Notes: generated by a model not told the origin, from the letters alone. A stretch of 6,893 bases of DNA from CAZXCQ01 sp964639275 (GCA_964639275.1 CAZXCQ010000316.1:1-6893); one strand, 5' to 3'. Shown: positions 1 to 5,299, counted from the first letter of the stretch. Numbers and translations are program-made.

Positions 1-199
1 TAATGGCCATTTTGTCTCCCCTCTTGAAACCGAGCGAGGCCAGGCCAAGGGCGAAGTCCTTTACCTCGTCAAGATAGTCCTGCCATGAGTAGGACTGCCA
101 TATGCCATAGTCCTTCTCTCGGATGGCTATCTTTTTCTGACCATATTTCTGCGCGTTATGAAGAAGGATGTGCGGAAAGGTTTTGCTGGTTTGCATCAT
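1..199 (-). CDS. AMP-forming acyl-CoA ligase (long-chain FACS type), N-terminal part
   Basis: The first 66 codons of a minus-strand gene run uninterrupted off the left edge. The translation begins MMQTSKTFPHILLHNAQKYG and continues with REKDYGIWQSYSW, then a DFALGLASLGFKRGDK stretch. This is the N-terminal pattern of bacterial long-chain acyl-CoA synthetases (an LREKDxGIWQxYTW-like segment, then a helix ending in GLxxGD). Such enzymes activate carboxylic acids to acyl-CoA through an acyl-adenylate in the cytoplasm. The adenylation motifs lie outside the window, so the substrate cannot be judged. Two adjacent ATGs exist, at 199 and 196. GAGG at 208-211 stands 8 nt before the first, which favours 199. 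The neighbouring gene upstream is divergent. The family assignment is fairly secure, the specificity is not. Confidence 0.85.
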   Translation of the reverse strand, partial: MMQTSKTFPHILLHNAQKYGQKKIAIREKDYGIWQSYSWQDYLDEVKDFALGLASLGFKRGDKMAI

Positions 200-232
200 G
201 ATTCAAACCTCGTCCACGGATAGTAGTCTTGG

Positions 233-248
233 TTGGTCAGAGGACCAA
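233..248. promoter_or_regulatory. Palindrome upstream of the acyl-CoA ligase, possible operator
   Basis: TTGGTC (233-238) and GACCAA (243-248) are perfect inverted arms with a 4-base spacer, AGAG. The site lies 34-49 bases upstream of the ligase start. Its position and symmetry suit a repressor site for fatty-acid or acyl-CoA genes (TetR-like factors are common there), but that is inference. No matching regulator is visible in the window. Confidence 0.25.
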
Positions 249-481
249 TCGATCTTTGGGGTTCTATCTTTGCTGTCTTGGGGAATATGGAGAGCGGGAT
301 CTCATTCCGTATCAGACAGATAGAGATTGTGATCGAAGGGGAAAACAGACCCCATAAAACACTTCTTGTCTCACTATCAAAAAAACCAATATATGAGTCT
401 TCCCCACTCTCGGGTGAAGAAAAAGCGTTCTGCCAAAGGTCAAACAAAGGAGAGTACGAACATCGAGTAAATCATGAACAT

Positions 482-512
482 TTGCTTGAAATAGATATTT
501 GTAAAAGATAAT
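482..512 (+). promoter_or_regulatory. Candidate promoter for the selenoprotein gene
   Basis: GATAAT at 507-512 matches the -10 consensus in 5 of 6 positions and sits in an AT-rich stretch. Possible -35 elements are TTGAAA (486-491, spacer 15) or TTGCTT (482-487, spacer 19). Neither spacing is ideal. Transcription would start near 519, leaving a leader of about 110 nt before the chosen start at 630. Confidence 0.3.
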
Positions 513-514
513 GT

Positions 515-532
515 ATGCAAGTTCGTTTGCAT
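515..532. promoter_or_regulatory. Palindrome ATGCAA-N6-TTGCAT near the predicted transcription start
   Basis: Perfect 6-base arms ATGCAA (515-520) and TTGCAT (527-532) flank GTTCGT. The site overlaps the predicted start point of the candidate promoter just upstream, a typical place for a repressor operator. It could equally be a chance short palindrome. Confidence 0.2.
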
Positions 533-629
533 CTTTCTGTTTGTAGCTATAAGGTCAGGTTTCATAATGAAGTGTGTTTATGTTGTCAAGAGAAATCTGA
601 AAGTCGGGTCTATTTTCGATGGAGGAAAC

Positions 630-1340
630 ATGGTCAAGATCTCCCTGATCATCGCTGTCATGGTCTCTTTTTTGGGATCGGGCCTTCCCGGCTGGGGCCA
701 ACCCCCATCCGCAAAGCGCGGGAAAGCACCGGTTATACAGATAGAGAAAACCTCCTACACCTTCCCCACGGTCTATGAGGGGGAGGAGCTGTCGCATACC
801 TTCACACTGTTTAACAGGGGCACGGCAGCGCTCAATATCAAGAAGGTGACCCATTCGTGAGGCTGTCTGGTGACCCGCTACGACAGGGTCATCCCTCCCG
901 GGGGGAAGGGAAAGATCGTACTGGCCATAGACTCAAGTCGCGTCAGGGGCGATTTCCAAAAGAGGGCCATTGTCTGGTCCAACGACCTGGAGAGGCGGAG
1001 CATCGCCCTCTATCTCATGGGAGCAGTCAAACCCCATATCATCCTTGAGCCCGGTAATTATCTTTCTCTGCAAGGTCTGAGGGGCCAGGTGCCTTCCGGG
1101 CATATCAAGATAGTCAACAACCACCCTCGGCCCTTGAAGATAACGGGTATAGAGACTGATTTGCCTGATAACGTCAAATGGCGTCTAAGGGAGACAGCGC
1201 CGGGCCAAAATTACAGCCTGGAGGTTGAGGATATATCCAAAAAAGCAGGGGATTATACAGGCCACCTCTTTGTCCGAACCGATAATCCAAAGAAACCCGA
1301 TCTGGTCATAGTCATCAATGGTCAGATCGGCAAGAAATAA
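630..1340 (+). CDS. Exported DUF1573-family selenoprotein (UGA at codon 77 read as selenocysteine)
   Basis: One frame runs from ATG 630 to TAA 1338-1340, interrupted only by TGA at 858-860. Upstream the text is FNRGTAALNIKKVTHS. Downstream it continues GC-LVTRYDRVIPPGGKGKI. DUF1573 proteins carry F.N.G..PL.I..V..SCGC followed by a PPG.xG motif, so the TGA falls exactly on the first Cys of CGC, giving S76-U77-G78-C79. Reading through gives 236 residues with two beta-sandwich-like regions (about 32-120 and 125-236), as in the family. The start at 630 is chosen for GGAGG at 621-625 and because it yields a clean signal peptide: basic MVK, a hydrophobic core to about residue 19, then a small-residue region near 20-28. 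ATG 567 would add 21 residues without a good ribosome site. The protein is probably periplasmic or extracytoplasmic, with a U-x-C redox or metal-binding pair. Family function is poorly defined. Without selenocysteine insertion the gene would make only a 76-residue stub. Confidence 0.85.
858..893 (+). promoter_or_regulatory. Recoded UGA with SECIS-like hairpin
   Basis: Directly after the TGA (858-860) an 8-bp stem forms between GGTGACCC (869-876) and GGGTCATC (886-893), with one G-U pair. It closes a 9-base loop, GCTACGACA (877-885). The loop begins with G and lies 16 nt after the UGA. This agrees with the loose bacterial SECIS rule as I know it: a small apical loop with a G in its first two positions, about 16-37 nt from the UGA. 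Alternative pairings exist, including CTGTC 863-867 with GACAG 882-886, and the C/G-rich stretch from 893. The exact fold is therefore an inference from reading by eye. Confidence 0.6.
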
Positions 1341-1365
1341 AGACCATGAGTAAATCTAGGTCTTT
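1339..1365. terminator. Possible bidirectional terminator between convergent genes
   Basis: AAAGACC (1339-1345) and GGTCTTT (1359-1365) are perfect 7-base arms around a 13-base loop. They sit between the convergent selenoprotein and dehydratase genes, which are only 15 bp apart, and overlap the dehydratase stop codon. T-rich tails follow on both strands. The stem is not GC-rich and the loop is large, so strength is doubtful. Confidence 0.4.
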
Positions 1366-2813
1366 TCTTTCTGCGGTATCCCCAACAAGGCCTTGGCCAA
1401 TTTGATCTTTTTGTCCAGTTCCCCCTCCCTGAAGATCATGATCCTCTGGGCCTGGGGTGATCCTGCCCCGTGCATGGACTCTATCAGGGCGGTGCCCCCG
1501 GTCATGGCCTCTATCATCCGGGCCAGCTTTATGCGCTCTTCGGTGGGGATCTCTTTTACACCGGAAAAATATTTTTTTACCAGGTGTCCCACATCTTCGC
1601 TCTCCAGGTCATACTGACTTGGGAGCGTCGCAATGAACCCCCCGGCGAGATCCAATGCCAGACGCGCCACCTCGAAGTGAAATCGCGTTACATTTTGTTT
1701 GCAGACATTGGCCAGCATCGTGTTCACCATAAAAGCGCCCGAGGCAGTGGGCCACCCTTCAGCAGAGCAGGCGATGGAAGAACTGTAGAGGGTCTCACAG
1801 AGGTGGATCATTTCGGTGACCTTGTCCCTGACATGCGAGGCCTTGGCTGTCCCTTGTACCTGGGCAAGGTAGCTCACGGCGCCGGTAAGCACATCCATGA
1901 GACCGGTTTTACAGGCCCCGTAGTTGGCGCGGTGATGGGCAGCAAACCGATATACGATGGGACTGGTAAATTCGGTTTCTCCGTCCATAAAGATCCGTTC
2001 GGTGGGCACAAATACATCCTCAAAGGCAATAACCGCCTCGCCACCCACTGCGCCGAATGAAGGCTTGCCTACGTCGATCCGCTCCATTTTGTCACGTCTG
2101 TCATCGCTGGCCTGCCGACCGAAGATCATCGTGATACCCGGGGCATCCACGGGGACTGCGCAGACAATGGCATAGTCTTTTGAACGCTCGTCCATGGCAG
2201 TCGTGGGCATCACAAGGATCTCGTGGGAGTTGACCGCGCCGGTCATGTGTAGCTTGGCCCCACGGATAACAACCCCGTCGGGTCTTCGTTCAACCACGTG
2301 GACATATTGGTCCGGGTCGGGCTGGTCTGCCGGACCTCTTGACCGGTCTCCCTTTGGATCGGTCATGGCGCCAACGACCATAAAGTTCTCATCCTGGATG
2401 TGCATGAGCCACGCCTTAAAACGCTCAAAATAATCGGTTCCGTTTTTCTGGTCCATCTCATAGACCACAGAGTAGGTGGCATTGATGCCGTCGAAACCAA
2501 CGCAGCGTTGAAAACAGGTCCCTGTCTTCTGCCCCAGGATTCGCAACAGCTTGACCTTCTTGATCAGGTCTTCGATGTCTTGATGGACATGGGTAAACCG
2601 GCTGATTGTCCTGCCGGTCAAGTGGGAAGTGGCAGTGGCCAGATCCCGGTACTGGTCGTCGCTGGCCAGTGCATAGGTCATGGCAGCGGCCCGCACATGG
2701 GGGGCCGTGGCAGGGTTTCGGGTAACATCCTCTATCCTTTTCCCCTTATAATAAATAACGGGTTTTAACTTTCTCAAACTCTCCAGATATTCTGCGCCGT
2801 TTTTGATCTTCAT
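1356..2813 (-). CDS. abfD: 4-hydroxybutyryl-CoA dehydratase / vinylacetyl-CoA delta-isomerase family protein
   Basis: This is a complete 485-residue protein, close to the roughly 490 residues of the Clostridium aminobutyricum enzyme. That enzyme is a homotetrameric flavoprotein with a [4Fe-4S] cluster that dehydrates 4-hydroxybutyryl-CoA to crotonyl-CoA and isomerises vinylacetyl-CoA. All four known cluster ligands have counterparts: C100 and C104 (TCFQRC), and H294 and C301 (HHRANYGACK). Q102, T191 (HMTGA), E259 (GGEA), Y298 and K302 also match reported active-site positions after a 1-2 residue offset. E445 in TALIESMHGAGSP may be the remaining catalytic Glu. The fold is acyl-CoA dehydrogenase-like, related to 4-hydroxyphenylacetate 3-monooxygenases, but the cluster ligands argue against a monooxygenase. 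The start at 2813 has AAGGAGG (on plus, 2824-2830) upstream. The divergent neighbour is dnaA and no abfT or abfH partner is visible. The exact substrate in this organism is uncertain, since paralogs are common in such genomes. Confidence 0.88.
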   Translation of the reverse strand: MKIKNGAEYLESLRKLKPVIYYKGKRIEDVTRNPATAPHVRAAAMTYALASDDQYRDLATATSHLTGRTISRFTHVHQDIEDLIKKVKLLRILGQKTGTCFQRCVGFDGINATYSVVYEMDQKNGTDYFERFKAWLMHIQDENFMVVGAMTDPKGDRSRGPADQPDPDQYVHVVERRPDGVVIRGAKLHMTGAVNSHEILVMPTTAMDERSKDYAIVCAVPVDAPGITMIFGRQASDDRRDKMERIDVGKPSFGAVGGEAVIAFEDVFVPTERIFMDGETEFTSPIVYRFAAHHRANYGACKTGLMDVLTGAVSYLAQVQGTAKASHVRDKVTEMIHLCETLYSSSIACSAEGWPTASGAFMVNTMLANVCKQNVTRFHFEVARLALDLAGGFIATLPSQYDLESEDVGHLVKKYFSGVKEIPTEERIKLARMIEAMTGGTALIESMHGAGSPQAQRIMIFREGELDKKIKLAKALLGIPQKEKT

Positions 2814-2839
2814 GGTATGAGATCCTCCTTCCTAGAGTC

Positions 2840-2868
2840 ACCTTACAATTGTCCGGGTGGAAAGTCAA
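2840..2868 (-). promoter_or_regulatory. Candidate promoter for the abfD-like gene
   Basis: On the minus strand TTGACT (2868-2863) is a 5/6 -35 match, followed after 17 bases by TAAGGT (2845-2840), a weak 3/6 -10. Transcription would start just before the ribosome site at 2830-2824. The inverted-repeat arm AAATAGGCC at 2867-2875 touches the -35 element. Confidence 0.3.
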
Positions 2869-2920
2869 ATAGGCCCCGCCCTGGGGTTTGGCCGGTCTGG
2901 CAGGCGATTTTGGCCTATTT
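2867..2920. repeat. Long-range inverted repeat AAATAGGCC ... GGCCTATTT
   Basis: The two 9-base arms (2867-2875 and 2912-2920) are exact inverse complements separated by 36 GC-rich bases. The left arm abuts the predicted -35 of the abfD-like gene. It could be a pair of operator half-sites or a cruciform. No known regulator motif is recognised. Confidence 0.35.
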
Positions 2921-3153
2921 CCCAAAAAATCAAAAAAAAATTTTTCTCCGATTCCCTCCAACGCATTTTCGGAGGAATTCCAAACAGAATATTTGGCAGT
3001 ATTTTATATAAATAACAGGAGGTTACTGGCTATGCAAGAACCTTAGCCCATATTCGCTTTAAGAGGGACTCTGATGAAAAAGCGGAAAAATAGAGCGAAA
3101 AAAATGAAAATCTTTAAAAATGGACAAAAAACAAAGAAATCAGGAGATATCCG

Positions 3154-3175
3154 TTGTGAACAAATTTATTCACAA
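3154..3175. promoter_or_regulatory. Palindrome made of two inverted DnaA-box-like sequences
   Basis: TTGTGAA (3154-3160) and TTCACAA (3169-3175) are perfect arms around CAAATTTA, whose core AAATTT is itself symmetrical. The whole is a 22-bp palindrome with one mismatched pair. The plus strand contains TTATTCACA (3166-3174), one change from the DnaA box TTATCCACA. The minus strand contains TTGTTCACA (3163-3155), two changes. The position, about 285 bp before dnaA and next to an A-rich stretch, suits origin binding or dnaA autoregulation. The spacing of TGTGA and TCACA (10 bases, not 6) argues against a CRP-type site. Confidence 0.45.
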
Positions 3176-3245
3176 AAAACTGTTTGCTACTAACCTTTTG
3201 AAATTGCGACCGAAATCTTTATCCGGAATTCACCTCTTTTCTCGG

Positions 3246-3260
3246 TGGGTTATAAACCCA
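3246..3260. promoter_or_regulatory. Palindrome TGGGTT-ATA-AACCCA
   Basis: Perfect 6-base arms flank a 3-base centre, followed 3 bases on by an A5T7 run (3264-3275). It resembles an operator more than a terminator, because the T-run is displaced from the stem. There is no supported gene upstream that would need termination here. Confidence 0.25.
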
Positions 3261-3289
3261 TGAAAAATTTTTTTCGTGGAGAAGGGGGG

Positions 3290-3303
3290 TTAACATGTGT
3301 TAA
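3290..3303. promoter_or_regulatory. Palindrome TTAACA-TG-TGTTAA upstream of dnaA
   Basis: Perfect 6-base arms with a 2-base centre lie about 40 bases before the predicted dnaA -35. The symmetry and position suit a dimeric transcription factor site. No factor can be named. Confidence 0.25.
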
Positions 3304-3308
3304 GAAAA

Positions 3309-3337
3309 GGCCTCAGGCTAAGTGTTGGCTTCAGGCC
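3309..3337. other. Hairpin upstream of the dnaA promoter
   Basis: GGCCT (3309-3313) pairs with AGGCC (3333-3337). After one C-C mismatch, pairing continues between AGGCTAA (3315-3321) and TTGGCTT (3325-3331), with two G-U pairs, leaving a 3-base loop. No T-run follows, so it is not an ordinary terminator. It ends 7 bases before the TTGACA element. Confidence 0.35.
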
Positions 3338-3344
3338 ATTCGCT

Positions 3345-3374
3345 TTGACAGATCATGGTCAATTCCCGTAGTAA
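3345..3374 (+). promoter_or_regulatory. Candidate dnaA promoter
   Basis: TTGACA at 3345-3350 is a perfect -35 hexamer. The best -10 is TAGTAA (3369-3374) at a spacing of 18, which matches only 3 of 6 positions. Transcription would begin near 3381, giving a leader of about 78 nt before dnaA. Confidence 0.35.
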
Positions 3375-3458
3375 AGTCTACACAATTTTAAAGCCATCTT
3401 GTAGGAACCTTAACGGATCACAACTCACCTTTCTTTTCTAACCCACAGGGAGTCCCCG

Positions 3459-4808
3459 ATGAAGGCCATTTGGGAGGAGATCAAGAACCAGATCAGTTCT
3501 GAATTGCCAAACAATACATTCTCCCTCTGGATACGCCCCATCATATTTATCGAGAGGAAGGATAAGTCGATATTTCTTGGATGCCCCAACAAATTTTCAC
3601 GAAATTGGGTGGCTGAAAACTATCTGGGGCTCATCCAGAAAAGGCTCGCCAATGTGCTTTCTGAGGATTGCGAGGTGGTTTTGAAGGTAAGGGCGGTGCC
3701 AAGAGATGTCCCTCCCCCCCGTTTTATCTGTGATTCCAAACAGCTCACGCTCCCCAATATCACCCGAAATGGAGGAAACAGAAGGATCCGGCTAAACTCA
3801 AGTTTTACCTTTGACCGGTTTGTTGTCGGGCCGTGTAATGAATTTGCCTATTCAGCCTCAAAGGCCCTGGCCCACGGCGCTGCCTGGAACTATCAATCGC
3901 TGCTGATACTCTCCAACACCGGTTTGGGCAAGAGCCATCTCTCCCATGCGGTGGGCCATGCCATCCTGGAGCAAAACCCCGATAGACGGGTCTATTACGT
4001 GACTGCCGAGGATTTCACCAATGAGATGGTCTTTTTTTTGAGGAATAACCGGATAGAGGAGTTTAAGAACAAGTATCGAAAGATGTGCGACGTACTTCTC
4101 CTTGAGGAGGTCCACTTTTTGAGCGGCAAAGAAAAGACGCAGACCGAGTTGGGGTATACCCTGGACGCCCTGGCCAATAGCAACAAGTATATCGTGTTTA
4201 CCAGTTCGCTCCCCCCAAAAGACATCCCGCGTATCTCGCAGGGGCTCTCATCGCGGTTTACCTCGGGGCTGGTGACCACCATCAGCGACCCTGATTACGA
4301 GACCCGGGTCAAGATCCTGGCAAGAAAGGCCTCTGACCAAAATATCTCCCTCTCAGATGAGATCACCCATCTCCTTGCCAGTCATCTTAAACGGGATATC
4401 CGTCAACTGGAAAGTGTGGTCAAATGTCTCAAGGCAAAGTCCGAACTCCTTAATGCCAAGATCCATCTTTCCATGGCCAAGGAGGTTGTAAACTGTCTGG
4501 TTTCAACTGAATGGTCCATAACACCCAAGCAGATTGAAACGCTTGTGTGCAAGTATTACAAGATTGACCCAAATATGTTGCGCTCCAGATCCAGAAAAAA
4601 GATTTTTGCCCATCCACGGAGCATCCATGTCTATTTGTGCCGCCGCCATACCAACGAGACCCTTGAGAACATTGGTAAAACCATCGGTCGCAGCCATTCC
4701 TCTGTCCTTTACGCCTCTGAGGTGATAGCCCGCAAAATGGAGACTGACAGCAGCGTAAGACATGAGGTCGACTTTCTCAGCAAGAAACTGGCAGAAATGA
4801 AGGGGTGA
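3459..4808 (+). CDS. dnaA: Chromosomal replication initiator protein DnaA, divergent Desulfobacterota form
   Basis: The product has 449 residues, the usual DnaA length. Domain I (about 1-75) has the IW..IK......F..WI.P pattern, followed by a short linker. The AAA+ domain opens with FTFDRFVVGPCNEFAYSAS (116-134). Walker A reads SNTGLGKS (152-159), Ser replacing the usual first Gly. Walker B is DVLLLEEVHFL (211-221), with E216-E217 in place of the usual DD. The SRF arginine-finger segment (R266) and sensor-2 R315 are kept, while the sensor-1 region is TSSLPP (248-253) instead of TSDRPP. Domain IV has the basic RSRSRKK (375-381) and helix-turn-helix signature GRSHSSVLYA (410-419), where most DnaA have GRDHTTV. 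I recall similar SxTGxGKSHLSxAVG and xHSTALxA versions from other Desulfobacterota, so these look lineage-typical and not degenerate. AGGGAG at 3447-3452 supports the start. dnaN does not follow within the next 2 kb. Confidence 0.93.
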   Translation: MKAIWEEIKNQISSELPNNTFSLWIRPIIFIERKDKSIFLGCPNKFSRNWVAENYLGLIQKRLANVLSEDCEVVLKVRAVPRDVPPPRFICDSKQLTLPNITRNGGNRRIRLNSSFTFDRFVVGPCNEFAYSASKALAHGAAWNYQSLLILSNTGLGKSHLSHAVGHAILEQNPDRRVYYVTAEDFTNEMVFFLRNNRIEEFKNKYRKMCDVLLLEEVHFLSGKEKTQTELGYTLDALANSNKYIVFTSSLPPKDIPRISQGLSSRFTSGLVTTISDPDYETRVKILARKASDQNISLSDEITHLLASHLKRDIRQLESVVKCLKAKSELLNAKIHLSMAKEVVNCLVSTEWSITPKQIETLVCKYYKIDPNMLRSRSRKKIFAHPRSIHVYLCRRHTNETLENIGKTIGRSHSSVLYASEVIARKMETDSSVRHEVDFLSKKLAEMKG

Positions 4809-4908
4809 TGGCTGCGAGAGTCTCAGGGCTGTCATAGACCCCACTATATCTTATTGTCTCGAAGCCGGTGAGCCTCGGTCTCAACAAAACCCCTTGACTA
4901 TTCAAAGA

Positions 4909-4930
4909 CCTATTTGCTAAACGAAATAGG
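4909..4930. repeat. Inverted repeat CCTATTT ... AAATAGG downstream of dnaA
   Basis: Exact 7-base arms (4909-4915, 4924-4930) enclose GCTAAACG. There is no T-run, so termination is unlikely. The same AAATAGG/CCTATTT pair forms the core of the inverted repeat at 2867-2920 on the other side of dnaA, which may be coincidence. Confidence 0.3.
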
Positions 4931-4962
4931 CTTGATATCTGGTTAGGACTTCTATTTTACAC

Positions 4963-5133
4963 AGTCCAAAGTTCTTCTAAGTAATTGATATTATTAGGAT
5001 CAAGAATTATGTGCTGTCATTCCGGCGAAAGCCGGAATCCAGAACATTATCAATATCATATGACTTCTGGATGCCCCCGTATCGGGTACGGGGCAGGCTT
5101 ATCAAGTCCGGCATGACGAGAGAACTTTGGACT
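4963..5133. mobile_element. Nested inverted-repeat element, REP- or MITE-like, non-coding
   Basis: The outer arms AGTCCAAAGTTCT (4963-4975) and AGAACTTTGGACT (5121-5133) are perfect 13-base inverse complements. Inside lies a second pair, GTCATTCCGG (5016-5025) and CCGGCATGAC (5108-5117), with one mismatch. It contains a perfect 8-bp hairpin ATTCCGGC-GAAA-GCCGGAAT (5019-5038), a pair ATCCAGAA (5037-5044) / TTCTGGAT (5065-5072), and a hairpin CCCCGTA / TACGGGG (5075-5081, 5087-5093). GTCATTCCGGCGAAAGCCGGAATCCAG-type sequences are widely scattered in Desulfobacterota genomes. There is no transposase, so the element would move, if at all, with enzymes supplied elsewhere. Transcribed, it could also act as a stable RNA structure after dnaA. 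Confidence 0.65.
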
Positions 5134-5299
5134 CTCAAGTTCTGTTGTAACTTCTCAAAAACCCGAGGGGGGTAATGGATTCCGATGTAGCCAGCGATCT
5201 ATTTTTCCCATGCCACGGCTTTTCCCCTGCTTTTTGAGATGCTAAATTCTATCAATATCTACGAGATTTGTCGTCTGCCTAAAACGCGACCCGCTATTT

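Larger units (their letters stand above)
200..629. other. Divergent intergenic region, no supported gene
   Basis: These 430 bases separate the minus-strand ligase from the plus-strand selenoprotein gene. Open frames exist on both strands (447-196 minus, 233-511 plus), but neither translation resembles a known family, they overlap each other antisense, and neither has a convincing ribosome site. I treat the stretch as non-coding. It holds a 16-bp palindrome near the ligase start, an AT-rich promoter-like segment near 482-512, and a second palindrome at 515-532. A longer in-frame start for the selenoprotein at 567 is possible but less likely. Confidence 0.6.
2814..3458. other. AT-rich, palindrome-rich region upstream of dnaA; candidate oriC or dnaA control region
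   Basis: These 645 non-coding bases separate the divergent abfD-like gene from dnaA. Contents from left to right: a possible abfD promoter, a long-range inverted repeat, an A9T5 tract near 2932-2945, a strong ribosome site followed by a 4-codon frame, an A-rich purine stretch (about 3074-3150), an inverted pair of DnaA-box-like sequences (3154-3175), palindromes at 3246-3260 and 3290-3303, a hairpin at 3309-3337, and a TTGACA -35 element at 3345. Origins are often next to dnaA and combine DnaA boxes with an AT-rich segment, which is what is seen here. Only one good box is present, so origin function is unproven. Confidence 0.35.

Noticed and set aside
196..447. 83-residue minus-strand frame ending in ATGA overlap with the ligase start
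   Set aside because: The overlap resembles translational coupling, but the product has no recognisable family, an uneven composition, and an opposing frame of equal length. No ribosome site is convincing.
233..511. 92-residue plus-strand frame
   Set aside because: It begins at a TTG with no ribosome site and shows no familiar motif.
858..872. Two separate genes, the first ending at TGA 858-860 and the second starting at GTG 870
   Set aside because: The second would have no ribosome site and both halves are parts of one DUF1573 sequence in the same frame. The stop sits on the conserved Cys. Recoding explains this better.
2746..2961. 71-residue minus-strand frame upstream of the abfD-like gene
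   Set aside because: It overlaps the start of the abfD-like gene in another frame and reads through an A/T homopolymer. The AAGGAGG site fits the abfD start instead.
3154..3175. CRP/FNR-type binding site
   Set aside because: The TGTGA and TCACA halves are 10 bases apart, not the 6 required, and FNR half-sites (TTGAT/ATCAA) are absent. Inverted DnaA-like boxes fit better.
3246..3275. Rho-independent terminator (TGGGTT hairpin followed by a T-run)
   Set aside because: The T-run starts 8 or more bases after the stem, the stem is short, and no gene upstream on the plus strand needs a terminator.
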